Positions 1 to 6,073 of a DNA stretch of 9,903 nucleotides are shown here, in pieces; within the stretch, counting starts at the first letter, position 1, and each line of letters opens with the position of its first letter. The notes under the pieces were generated by a model. That model was not told the DNA's origin, did no database searches, and saw nothing but the letters and a program-made list of their open reading frames with translations. Source of the DNA: JACQHM01 sp964535215 (GTDB lineage Bacteria > Methylomirabilota > Methylomirabilia > Methylomirabilales > JACQHM01); assembly GCA_964535215.1 (NCBI GenBank), contig CAZHST010000078.1, positions 1 to 9,903 on the forward strand. The letters are read 5' to 3'. Position numbers and translations under genes: made by a program.

Positions 1-28
1 CGAGATCCTTGTAGCTCCTGATCGCCAT
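1..28 (-). CDS. Start of a four-helix-bundle (23S rRNA intervening-sequence type) protein, truncated by the window edge
   Basis: Only nine full codons are visible, from ATG at 28: MAIRSYKDL. I recognise this as the near-invariant beginning of the four-helix-bundle family found in 23S rRNA intervening sequences (TIGR02436-like, related to the bAvd accessory protein of diversity-generating retroelements). A purine-rich GGGGGAGAGG stretch just upstream can serve as ribosome binding site. It is in a different frame from the methyltransferase that runs through the same bases. The heptad array lies 18 nt upstream of the ATG. The call rests on nine residues plus context, so it needs the neighbouring sequence. 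Confidence 0.5.
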
Positions 29-578
29 GCCTCTCCCCCGCTTCACCAGTCCCCAGTCCCCGGTCCCCAGCCCCCGCTTCATTGCAGCAGGGACACTCGG
101 TCTTGTACTGCTCTAGGAGTGTCTCCTTGACCGACTTCCCGCTCCAGGCTACCTTCCGATTGGCCAGCCGCTCGAAGGCTTCTTTCAAGGTTTCGATGTT
201 GACCGGCTCCACTTCCGTCTTCACGATGAACCAGGCCACTGGATTCAGGTCAATCCCGATCACCTTACAGCCCAGCCGGAGGGCCTCGACGACCGTTGTC
301 CCGCCGCCCATGAAAGGATCGAGGATCACTTTGCCGTTGGTGTCAGGATCGTTTGTGTGATCCTTGTAGAACTCCTCCATGATGTCAGTGCCGGCCGGCT
401 TCAGACACCCCAGGAGGATTGCCCGGAAGACGCAGGAGGCCCGGCGGGCGAACCACTTGTGCATCTGGTAGATGGGCTTGAAGGCGTTTCGCTCCGGCAC
501 CGCCAAGCGGTTGATCTCGACAATCGGAAACGATTCCTCAATGGCGCGGCGCTGCACCATGGCTACAGCCCTTCTCAT
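1..578 (-). CDS. DUF1156-type DNA methyltransferase, N-terminal part, runs off the window and is probably interrupted
   Basis: Likely the modification enzyme of the operon, a SAM-dependent DNA methyltransferase of the COG1743/DUF1156 kind. I translated it by hand from ATG 578. IYQMHKWFARR at residues 36-46 is the block typical of this family. The SAM-binding motif DPFMGGGTT is at 87-95, followed by GIDLNP at 108-113. A zinc-ribbon start, CPCC (C162 and C165), follows at 162-165. The start overlaps the pglZ stop by one base (TGATG), so translation is coupled; a second in-frame ATG lies at residue 7. From residue about 167 the sequence becomes Gly-rich and no longer resembles the family. It is encoded by a heptad repeat, and the frame stays open to the edge. 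The catalytic (D/N)PPY region is not in the window. Family assignment is confident; intactness is doubtful. Confidence 0.85.
   Translation of the reverse strand, partial: MRRAVAMVQRRAIEESFPIVEINRLAVPERNAFKPIYQMHKWFARRASCVFRAILLGCLKPAGTDIMEEFYKDHTNDPDTNGKVILDPFMGGGTTVVEALRLGCKVIGIDLNPVAWFIVKTEVEPVNIETLKEAFERLANRKVAWSGKSVKETLLEQYKTECPCCNEAGAGDRGLGTGEAGERHGDQELQGS
35..81. repeat. CCCCAGT heptad array flanked by an 11-bp direct repeat
   Basis: On the plus strand, positions 51-71 hold three consecutive heptads, CCCCAGT, CCCCGGT and CCCCAGC, preceded by a partial unit at 46-50 and followed by CCCC. The array is bracketed by exact copies of CCCCCGCTTCA at 35-45 and 71-81. These copies are 36 bp apart, a multiple of three, so the methyltransferase frame is kept. 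The unit resembles the STRR heptanucleotide class (CCCCRRT) described in cyanobacteria; any relationship is my inference. It falls exactly where the methyltransferase stops looking like its family. Confidence 0.8.
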
Positions 579-1561
579 CACGAACGTTCCAAGATGATCC
601 AAGGGACAAGCATCTCCATGAGAGAGAGGCCACCGTGCTTGTAGAGCCTGCTGGAGGCAGGACCCGGTGGATGCGTCTGCACGCGGCCCCGGATCATCGC
701 CACCCCGCGATGAGGAAGGATGGACAAATCGGGGTGCTTCGGCGGCTCCGCTCCACCAGGTTCTAGGCGGCTCCAGCGCTCCCCGCCTAGCCACGCTGAC
801 AGAGGGCGTAACTCGGCTGGCGAGCGGGGAAAAGAGCATCCCGCGCCAAAGTAGCAGTAGCCGTGGTCGCTCGTGATCAGGATCTGCCGCTTCCCTTTCA
901 CCTGCTGCACCGTGTTCATCCAGGCGGTCTCCAGGAGGGCATGAATCTCAGCGAAATGCTGGGCGAAGCGAGCTCCTGAGTCCTGATAGGTCTGATCCGG
1001 AAAGGCAGACCAGAGGAGGAGGGCTGGAGCGTCAGGATCAAGCGGATACCGCCGCCCTGGATGGTCGTAATAATAGGCGGCGATCCCCGCCTCCTTCAGC
1101 TCACGCCGCTCTGGGAGCTGGGAGGGGGCTATGCGACTGACCCAGAGGCGCTGTTCGATAAACGCGATCGTCTCGCTCGGCACGGCGGCCAGTCCCACAC
1201 CGACCTCCCTGATCGCAAGGTTCGTCCGCTCGGCCAAGCGGAGGATCGCCGGCACCTCCCGAAGTGACAGGCCATCGAAGACGATAACGGCACACGGGCG
1301 CTCGTCTTGGAGAAAACGGCGGACATCCCGGGAGGGAGGGGGATCGGTGAGGAGCTCATCATAGACCCGGGGAGCTGCTGCTACCAGCACTTTTTCCAGC
1401 TCATTGACCTCCCGCTCGCCCTTCTCTAAGAACTGGACGGGGGTCAGGGCCTCGTAGCGTTCGCGGCTCCAGACTTCCCCTAGGAACCAGTCCCGGAGCC
1501 AGGGGAGCCGGGACCCGGGGGTGACCAGACGGTCAAACATCTCGCGGGTGAAGCTAGGCAT
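578..1561 (-). CDS. pglZ: Compact PglZ-domain protein (alkaline-phosphatase superfamily)
   Basis: PglZ is a core component of Pgl/BREX phage-defence systems, folded like alkaline phosphatase. Numbering is from the alternative GTG at 1567. The sequence shows the family metal-site blocks in order: VIVFDGL with D98, VPSETIAF at 129-136, YYYDHPG at 165-171, ITSDHGY at 231-237 with D234 and H235, and YKHGGLSLMEMLVP at 309-322 with H311. I prefer ATG 1561 (327 aa). GGGAG at 1572-1576 lies 10 nt before the ATG but only 4 nt before the GTG. The gene overlaps the ATPase gene end by 8 nt (14 nt from the GTG) and the methyltransferase start by 1 nt. It is far shorter than typical PglZ proteins, which I recall as roughly 800 residues. 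The core domain is present with little N-terminal extension. Role in the operon is inferred from family and context. Confidence 0.85.
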   Translation of the reverse strand: MPSFTREMFDRLVTPGSRLPWLRDWFLGEVWSRERYEALTPVQFLEKGEREVNELEKVLVAAAPRVYDELLTDPPPSRDVRRFLQDERPCAVIVFDGLSLREVPAILRLAERTNLAIREVGVGLAAVPSETIAFIEQRLWVSRIAPSQLPERRELKEAGIAAYYYDHPGRRYPLDPDAPALLLWSAFPDQTYQDSGARFAQHFAEIHALLETAWMNTVQQVKGKRQILITSDHGYCYFGAGCSFPRSPAELRPLSAWLGGERWSRLEPGGAEPPKHPDLSILPHRGVAMIRGRVQTHPPGPASSRLYKHGGLSLMEMLVPWIILERS

Positions 1562-4178
1562 CCCCACGTCTCTCCCTTCGGCTTCGCTCAGGGCAAGGCT
1601 CAGAGGCTTCCGAAATCACCAGGTCAAGGCGGGCACTATACTCAGCGTGGGGGAGGGACGGGAGCCGCTCGATCATCTGTTCCACCTCAGCCTTCGAGAA
1701 ATCCCCTTCTTTGATGATGGTGATCTCCGCGGTGAGGCTCCCCGGCCCGGCGAGCCCTCCCCGGAGCGAGGCGGGGAGTGCGCTCAAATCCCCTGTTGAG
1801 TGGTGGAGGAACAGCGTGAAGCGGACCTTGGCAATCTTCCCCCCTCTGGCCTCCTGGAGGCGGGCTGCCACCTCCTGACGGAGGGCGCCGATTCCGGGCT
1901 GGGGTGGGACCGGGATCTCGACCCGCTCAAGGAAAGGAGGCGTCAGGCCTGGCTCAACGGTCGGGCGTGGCCCTGGGCCAGGCGTTGGGGTCAGACTGGG
2001 ACCAGGAGGTGAGACGACGGCCGGCTCGAAGGGATCGCCCAGAGTCGCCGTAGCCAGCTCAGTGTCAGTCAGATTCGGATCCTCACCGCAGAAGTTTCCG
2101 CGAGCATGATAGACCCCAAACTTCTTCTCTTGACAAAGGGCCCTGATCGCCCGGCTCACCTGCTGGTGGGTGGGAACCGGGAACCCAAGCGTCGCCCGGT
2201 ACTCCTGATCGATCTCCTTCACCGTCCGATCCTTGAGCTGAGCGAACCGCCCTCTAAGATGTTCGACGAAGAGCTGGACCGGAAAGAGGTGTTGGCTTAA
2301 GGCGGCGAGGACGTCCTCTTTGGTCGAGGCGTTCCCCAGCGACTCCTCCTCGACCCGATCCTCCTCGGGACGGGCTCCGTAAGCCTCGAATTTGATGAAG
2401 AGGAGCCCCGCCCGCCTGAGCACGTCCAGGATGTGCTTTCGATCCTCCCGGCCGATCCGGTCGTATTCGGCGCGGCGGCTGGCGTCCTGGGTCATCCCTA
2501 CGAGATCCTGGGCCGCAATCAGCCGCTTCGCCCATTTGAGGAGGTCCGGATGAGTGTTCAAGCTGAAGGTCACATCCCTAGGCTCTAACAGGATCACCTG
2601 ATTTCTCTGCGAGAGGCCGTGGTAGAGGGCGTGGCGCTCCTCGGGCGTCAGGCGGCGGGGTGCCAGGACGTAACGCAACCGGTCCTTCTCGAGGGTTTCG
2701 AGGACCGCCTTGGTCTCTTCTACACCCGTGTAGACGACGGCGTTCGGCTCCCGAAACAACTCCTCCCGCCACAGGGCCTGAAGGGTCGCCCTGGCCCGAT
2801 CGTCAGGGACAATCAGGGAGCGGAACTCGACCTTGGCCTCGGCGTTCTCCTCCGGGTCGAAGAAGTAGCGGCCCTCTTCGACATGGAAGTACGAGGCGTA
2901 CTTCTGGAAGGCCAGGAGGGTCCGCTCCACGTCGTTGATATCGACCCCCGGCCGGAGGATGCTGCGGAGGAGGTCCTCCCGCGTCGCCCCCCGGCTCCGC
3001 CGATCGACGCCGGTGAGCGTGTAGAGCAGCACCGTTGAGGTGAGCTCAGCGGCGTAGGGGAAGTTCTTCAACTCTTCCAGGTTGCTCCGGGCCCGGGTGA
3101 TCAGGTCGCCCCCGATGTCCAGATCGGCCAAGCGGACGGCCACCTCCCGGTCGCGGAGATCCGCATGGCCCGGCGTGATGAGCTCTGCTTCTTGACAGGT
3201 CAGCCGGACCAAGTGGGCTAAGAACCCCAGCGCGCCCCGGACGTTCTGGAAGCCGCCCCTTGCCGGCACCCGCTGGAGCATGATCTCCAAGAGATCTGGG
3301 CTAAAGGGATAGCCTTCCAGCATCCGATTGCGGTACTCATCCGTGTTAAAGGTCAGATGTCGGCGCCATACGTTCAGGTAGCTCTCGACGACTGGGGTAG
3401 CCCTCGCCGGCTGGAAATCGAGGAAGTTCTCGAAGAGGCGATGGAGGACGACCCGGGCCCGATCCGGGGCATGTTCGAAGCGGATCCGGCAGGCGGGCAC
3501 CCGTTTCAAGGTGCTGCCGGGCTCTTCCTGATCGCTGTAGATACTGGCGAAGAGCGTCACCTGGTTCGAGCGGTTCCCCCATTCCGAGAGCATCTGCAGG
3601 AAGGCGATATTCTGGGCCTTAATCGCGGGATCAGGAAGCACCCGGATCCCCTGTTCCAGCTCGTCGAAAATCAACACCACCGCTCTTCCGGCGAGCGCCT
3701 GTTCCATCTCGACTAGGCTCGGCTGGATGATGCTCTTCGGTGGGCGCTTCCCGGTCACCTGTTCGAAGACGAAGTCCCAGACGGAGAGGAGGGGGAGGTC
3801 CGTAAACTTGTTGTACACGACGGCGACCCCTTCAGGGAGTCGGCATGTGAGGCCGTGGCGCTCCAGCCACTGTGTCGCTTCCTTCCGGCTTTGAAACAGG
3901 TGGTAGATGAGCACCAGGAGGTGGGACTTGCCGGTTCCCTTCAGCCCCTCGAACAGGAACAGCCCGGGTGTCATCCCCTCCTGCGCAAAGCGCTGGTCGA
4001 GAAGGCTCACGACGCGCTTGATGTCGGCAGTGGGGTAGGTCAGAGGGAAAAACAGCTCCGGCCGGGCCTCGAGCTTCCGCCTTTTAGGGTCTCTCAAGTT
4101 GGCCAGATCGATGATGCCTTCGATCCCCTCCTCAGAAAGGATCTCAGGGCGTGGTTTCAGCACATTGGCAAAACTCAT
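1554..4178 (-). CDS. DUF499-like AAA+ ATPase of a BREX/Pgl-like operon
   Basis: A large cytosolic P-loop ATPase of 874 aa, first gene of the three-gene defence operon and functionally comparable to BrxC/PglY. Walker A GLKGTGKS is at 78-85 and Walker B VVLIFDELEQ at 167-176. A sensor-1-like strand is near 205-215, and a sensor-2-like NVRGALGFLAHLV lies at 312-324. The pre-Walker block FFPLTYPTADIKRVV (43-57) resembles DUF499 proteins, although their usual GGGKT Walker A is here GTGKS. A winged-helix-like segment lies at about 650-700, a Pro-rich linker at 721-761 and a compact C-terminal domain at about 765-856. Residues 861-869 (PCPERSRRE) come from a dispersed repeat and are probably not native. 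ATG 4178 has AGGAG 11 nt upstream. DUF499 versus BrxC/PglY is a close call; an AAA+ ATPase of this operon type is secure. Confidence 0.8.
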   Translation of the reverse strand: MSFANVLKPRPEILSEEGIEGIIDLANLRDPKRRKLEARPELFFPLTYPTADIKRVVSLLDQRFAQEGMTPGLFLFEGLKGTGKSHLLVLIYHLFQSRKEATQWLERHGLTCRLPEGVAVVYNKFTDLPLLSVWDFVFEQVTGKRPPKSIIQPSLVEMEQALAGRAVVLIFDELEQGIRVLPDPAIKAQNIAFLQMLSEWGNRSNQVTLFASIYSDQEEPGSTLKRVPACRIRFEHAPDRARVVLHRLFENFLDFQPARATPVVESYLNVWRRHLTFNTDEYRNRMLEGYPFSPDLLEIMLQRVPARGGFQNVRGALGFLAHLVRLTCQEAELITPGHADLRDREVAVRLADLDIGGDLITRARSNLEELKNFPYAAELTSTVLLYTLTGVDRRSRGATREDLLRSILRPGVDINDVERTLLAFQKYASYFHVEEGRYFFDPEENAEAKVEFRSLIVPDDRARATLQALWREELFREPNAVVYTGVEETKAVLETLEKDRLRYVLAPRRLTPEERHALYHGLSQRNQVILLEPRDVTFSLNTHPDLLKWAKRLIAAQDLVGMTQDASRRAEYDRIGREDRKHILDVLRRAGLLFIKFEAYGARPEEDRVEEESLGNASTKEDVLAALSQHLFPVQLFVEHLRGRFAQLKDRTVKEIDQEYRATLGFPVPTHQQVSRAIRALCQEKKFGVYHARGNFCGEDPNLTDTELATATLGDPFEPAVVSPPGPSLTPTPGPGPRPTVEPGLTPPFLERVEIPVPPQPGIGALRQEVAARLQEARGGKIAKVRFTLFLHHSTGDLSALPASLRGGLAGPGSLTAEITIIKEGDFSKAEVEQMIERLPSLPHAEYSARLDLVISEASEPCPERSRRERRGDA
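1574..1599 (-). repeat. REP-like 'PERSRRE' dispersed repeat at the ATPase/pglZ junction
   Basis: Read on the minus strand the element is GCCTTGCCCTGAGC followed by GAAGCCGAAGGG, with CCCT/AGGG inverted ends. I recognise it as the short palindrome-like repeat that, when translated, gives the peptide PCPERSRRE in many environmental bacterial genomes. Here it forms codons 861-869 of the ATPase gene. Its distal GGG is part of GGGAG (1572-1576), the best Shine-Dalgarno for pglZ. It is the only copy I found in the window. Recognition is from memory, without a search. Confidence 0.65.
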
Positions 4179-4249
4179 GTCGTCCCCGCTCCTTTGGGTT
4201 CATCAAGAGGGCCTTCCTTTTCGTCTCCAGATGTCCGTGACGACCGCGG

Positions 4250-4492
4250 TCACAGCTCCCGTTCCCCAAATGCCCCCCACAGCTCCCGCCGGGCGGCTGC
4301 GATCTCCTCCTCGGTGAAGGTGTGCCCTTTCAGAATGCCCCGTAACGACCGCCGTTTCCCTGGCGCCTGAGCTTCGAGGATCGGCTCTAACTCGACCAGC
4401 ACGTGCTCCACCAGCTTGAGCTTCTCCACCGCGCTCAACTGCTTCACCAACCCCAGGACCGTCTCTAGCGTCACCGGTTCGTCTCGCTCCAT
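4250..4492 (-). CDS. Small antitoxin-like protein, no toxin partner visible
   Basis: An 80-aa acidic protein. LSAVEKLKLVEHVLVELEPIL near residues 20-40 would form a long amphipathic helix, and it ends in a conserved-looking EEEIAAARRELWGAFGERE tail. That layout matches, from memory, small antitoxins that precede PIN-domain or RelE-type toxins, whose tail reads ARREMWG. I chose ATG 4492 because AGGGG lies 7 nt upstream; GTG codons at 4510 and 4513 are alternatives. A toxin would be expected immediately downstream. Instead there are 71 noncoding bases, including the perfect palindrome GACCGCGGTC at 4242-4251, and then the DUF499-like ATPase. It may be an orphan antitoxin or a small regulator of the operon below. 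The function is inferred. Confidence 0.65.
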   Translation of the reverse strand: MERDEPVTLETVLGLVKQLSAVEKLKLVEHVLVELEPILEAQAPGKRRSLRGILKGHTFTEEEIAAARRELWGAFGEREL

Positions 4493-4541
4493 TGAGGTTC
4501 CCCTCTCCACCACGGGGCTCTCCCCCTTTCTCGCATCGTCC

Positions 4542-4661
4542 TCACGTGAGGGTCCGCTCAGCGACGCTCCGCGCCTTGAGTAGCTCCACCACCTTTAGCC
4601 GGATAAACACCTCCCGCCCGACCGGCAGGAGCCCATCTGCTAGAGCCGTGGAGCGTTGAAT
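4542..4661 (-). pseudogene. Possible remnant of a small gene, C-terminal end only
   Basis: Between the lipoprotein and the antitoxin one minus frame reads ALADGLLPVGREVFIRLKVV (4646-4587) and continues to a TGA at 4544-4542. The composition (Val/Leu/Lys/Arg alternating, no low complexity) looks protein-like. There is no ATG, GTG or TTG at a sensible place, and the frame runs upstream into the end of the lipoprotein gene. It could be the tail of a gene whose front was deleted, perhaps part of an older toxin-antitoxin unit, or chance. A hairpin (4611-4631) falls inside it. I do not recognise the family. Confidence 0.25.
4611..4631 (-). other. Hairpin, 8-bp GC-rich stem
   Basis: On the minus strand CTCCTGCC and GGCGGGAG pair (one G-U) around a GGTCG loop, followed by GGTGTTTATCC. 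It lies about 45 nt after the lipoprotein stop. It could act as a weak terminator for the nuclease-lipoprotein pair, but the T-run is only three bases long. Confidence 0.3.
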
Positions 4662-4674
4662 GCTTGACCGTCCC

Positions 4675-5118
4675 CTACTCCGGTGGGACCAGGGGAAGCG
4701 GCTTTCCAGTGTTCACCATCTCCACCGCTTGAGCAAACCGCCGATGGAAGGTCGTCTCCGTCAGCGTCGTGGCAATATTCGTGGCAATGCGCCGCTTGGT
4801 GATCACCGTCACCCGTGTATGATGCTGATCAACGGGTTCAATCCATGCCCCCATGACGGCGCCGTAGGAAATCAGGTTCATCCCGCTGCTGGTCAGCATA
4901 TACCCCTCGGCTCGATGCTCTTCGATCGCATCCGCCCCTTCCCACCGGAAAACCGTCTTGGCAATCTCCCAGGCCTGATCAGCACTGACCGGATAGACTT
5001 GAGTGGTTCCCTCCCCCTCACTCCTAGCCTTGACGACATCCGCCAGGGTGGCGCACCCCACCATTCCCACCAGGGCGGCAACAAGCAGCGTGACCATCCT
5101 TAGAGGTCGGTTCTTCAT
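4675..5118 (-). CDS. Small putative lipoprotein of unknown function
   Basis: A 147-aa protein with an N-terminal export signal: basic MKNRPLR, a hydrophobic stretch of about 13 residues and a lipobox-like MVGC with C22 as the probable lipidated cysteine, although Met at -3 is less usual. The mature part (about 125 residues) is mixed alpha/beta. It includes VYPVSADQAWEIAKTVFRWE and a strand-rich TRVTVITKRR, and I do not recognise a named domain. ATG 5118 is chosen because GGAGG lies 6 nt upstream and because it forms an ATGA overlap with the stop of the nuclease gene; a longer TTG start at 5133 is less likely. It would sit in the inner or outer membrane facing the periplasm. Translational coupling to a DNA-processing nuclease is unexpected. 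Confidence 0.75.
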   Translation of the reverse strand: MKNRPLRMVTLLVAALVGMVGCATLADVVKARSEGEGTTQVYPVSADQAWEIAKTVFRWEGADAIEEHRAEGYMLTSSGMNLISYGAVMGAWIEPVDQHHTRVTVITKRRIATNIATTLTETTFHRRFAQAVEMVNTGKPLPLVPPE

Positions 5119-5858
5119 GGCCATCCTCCACAAAGGGATCGTCCCCGTTCAACCTGTCGTGAGTCCTCTACCAATGGCTTCCTGCCCTTCGCTGCTCTTG
5201 TCAACCCGATACTGCCGACCTCCAGGACGTAGCGGCAGAAGACGCAGGCCGGGGAGGAGGTGGGGGGCGTGCTCTGGCGAACGAGGGAGGCCCCCTGAGC
5301 GGCCAGCGTCCGGGCTCGGGGGGCGGAAACCGTCAGTTCCCTCCCCTCAACCGCAAAGGGAAACCCCTGGTGAAGGGGCCCGGGTTGGGGGATGTAGTAG
5401 ACGAGGAACCCGAAGGAAACAGGCGGGCTGCCTTGGCCCTCCAGGAGGAAGGCGTAGCAGTCGAGCTGAAGCTGATACGCGGGATGGATCTCCTCCGGCA
5501 CTTGCCCCCGGGTCTTGTGGTCCAGCGGGATCACCCGGCCATCGTCCAGCTCGAGGAGGTCATCCGGAAAGCCGACGATGGTCAGCCGCTCCTTGGGGTC
5601 CTCCCACACGAGGCGGCGAGGTCGGCGGGACACCAGGCGACCGGGGAGTTTTCCAGCGAGCAAGGGGGGAAGCTCCGGGCGGTACCGGTCAACGTAGGCT
5701 TTAATGACCCGATCGGGCCCCGTGGTGATGGTCGCCACCGGTCGCTCCGGCCGCCGGAGGCCGTGGTAGTGACGCCAGAAACAGGCGGGACACTCGTCCA
5801 AGAGTGCCAAGGTGTGAGGGCTCAGCTCGATCCATGCGGAAGGTCCGGACACCGCCAT
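5115..5858 (-). CDS. Cas4/RecB-like PD-(D/E)XK nuclease with paired CxxC motifs
   Basis: A 247-aa predicted nuclease. It opens with SPHTLALLDECPACFWRHYHG, the usual entry of Cas4/AddB-like folds, with C23 and C26. The core shows VGFPDDLLEL (D99/D100), IPLDHKT (D113 and K115, the D-x-K pair) and YQLQLDCYAFLLE at 128-140, the QxxxY-type helix. CVFC at 205-208 supplies two more cysteines. Four Cys could bind an iron-sulfur cluster or zinc, as Cas4 does, but in a 2+2 rather than 1+3 arrangement. ATG 5858 has GAGAGG 7 nt upstream. No cas1, cas2 or repeat array is nearby, so a CRISPR adaptation role is unsupported; DNA end processing or defence is more likely. The tail after residue 210 is polar and not family-like. 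Confidence 0.75.
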   Translation of the reverse strand: MAVSGPSAWIELSPHTLALLDECPACFWRHYHGLRRPERPVATITTGPDRVIKAYVDRYRPELPPLLAGKLPGRLVSRRPRRLVWEDPKERLTIVGFPDDLLELDDGRVIPLDHKTRGQVPEEIHPAYQLQLDCYAFLLEGQGSPPVSFGFLVYYIPQPGPLHQGFPFAVEGRELTVSAPRARTLAAQGASLVRQSTPPTSSPACVFCRYVLEVGSIGLTRAAKGRKPLVEDSRQVERGRSLCGGWP

Positions 5859-6073
5859 CGACCCGCCTCTCCCCGGAACCCCACCTTGACCTGCGAGGCC
5901 ACCGCCTCAGCCATCTGTTTTACAGAAACCGTCTCCGTTTGGAAAGGTTGCCTCAACTATGCCACAGCATGAGAGCAAAGGCAAGGGTGATCAAGCTAGG
6001 CAGGGCAAGGGGGCTGATGCCATCGGAGGGGGAGGGCAAGCAAAAGTAATGGCCGTTTTGAACCCAGATGAGG
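5859..6073. other. Intergenic region between the toxin cassette and the nuclease gene
   Basis: 215 bp, less GC-rich than its neighbours, with no RNA gene or strong hairpin that I can see. On the minus strand one frame stays open from within the end of the AbiEii-like gene to TGA 5955-5953. Its end reads SPLALPSLITLAFALMLWHS, a hydrophobic segment without its own start codon. A promoter for the nuclease gene should lie here, but I found no convincing -35/-10 pair. Confidence 0.4.

Noticed and set aside
82..644. Plus-strand open frames over the methyltransferase
   Set aside because: Their sequence has no family features, and the minus frame shows clear methyltransferase motifs; these are antisense shadows.
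2619..3716. Long plus-strand open frames inside the ATPase gene
   Set aside because: They are GC-rich antisense frames over a gene with Walker A and B motifs in the minus frame.
4542..4550. CTCACGTGAG palindrome near 4541-4550 as an operator
   Set aside because: Perfect but only 10 bp and with no promoter elements beside it.
5200..5215. TTGACA-like box on the minus strand near the end of the nuclease gene
   Set aside because: No -10 element at 16-18 nt spacing, so a separate promoter for the lipoprotein is not supported.
5115..5858. Cas4 of a CRISPR system
   Set aside because: No cas1, cas2, effector genes or repeat-spacer array in the window, and the cysteine arrangement is 2+2 rather than the usual Cas4 pattern.
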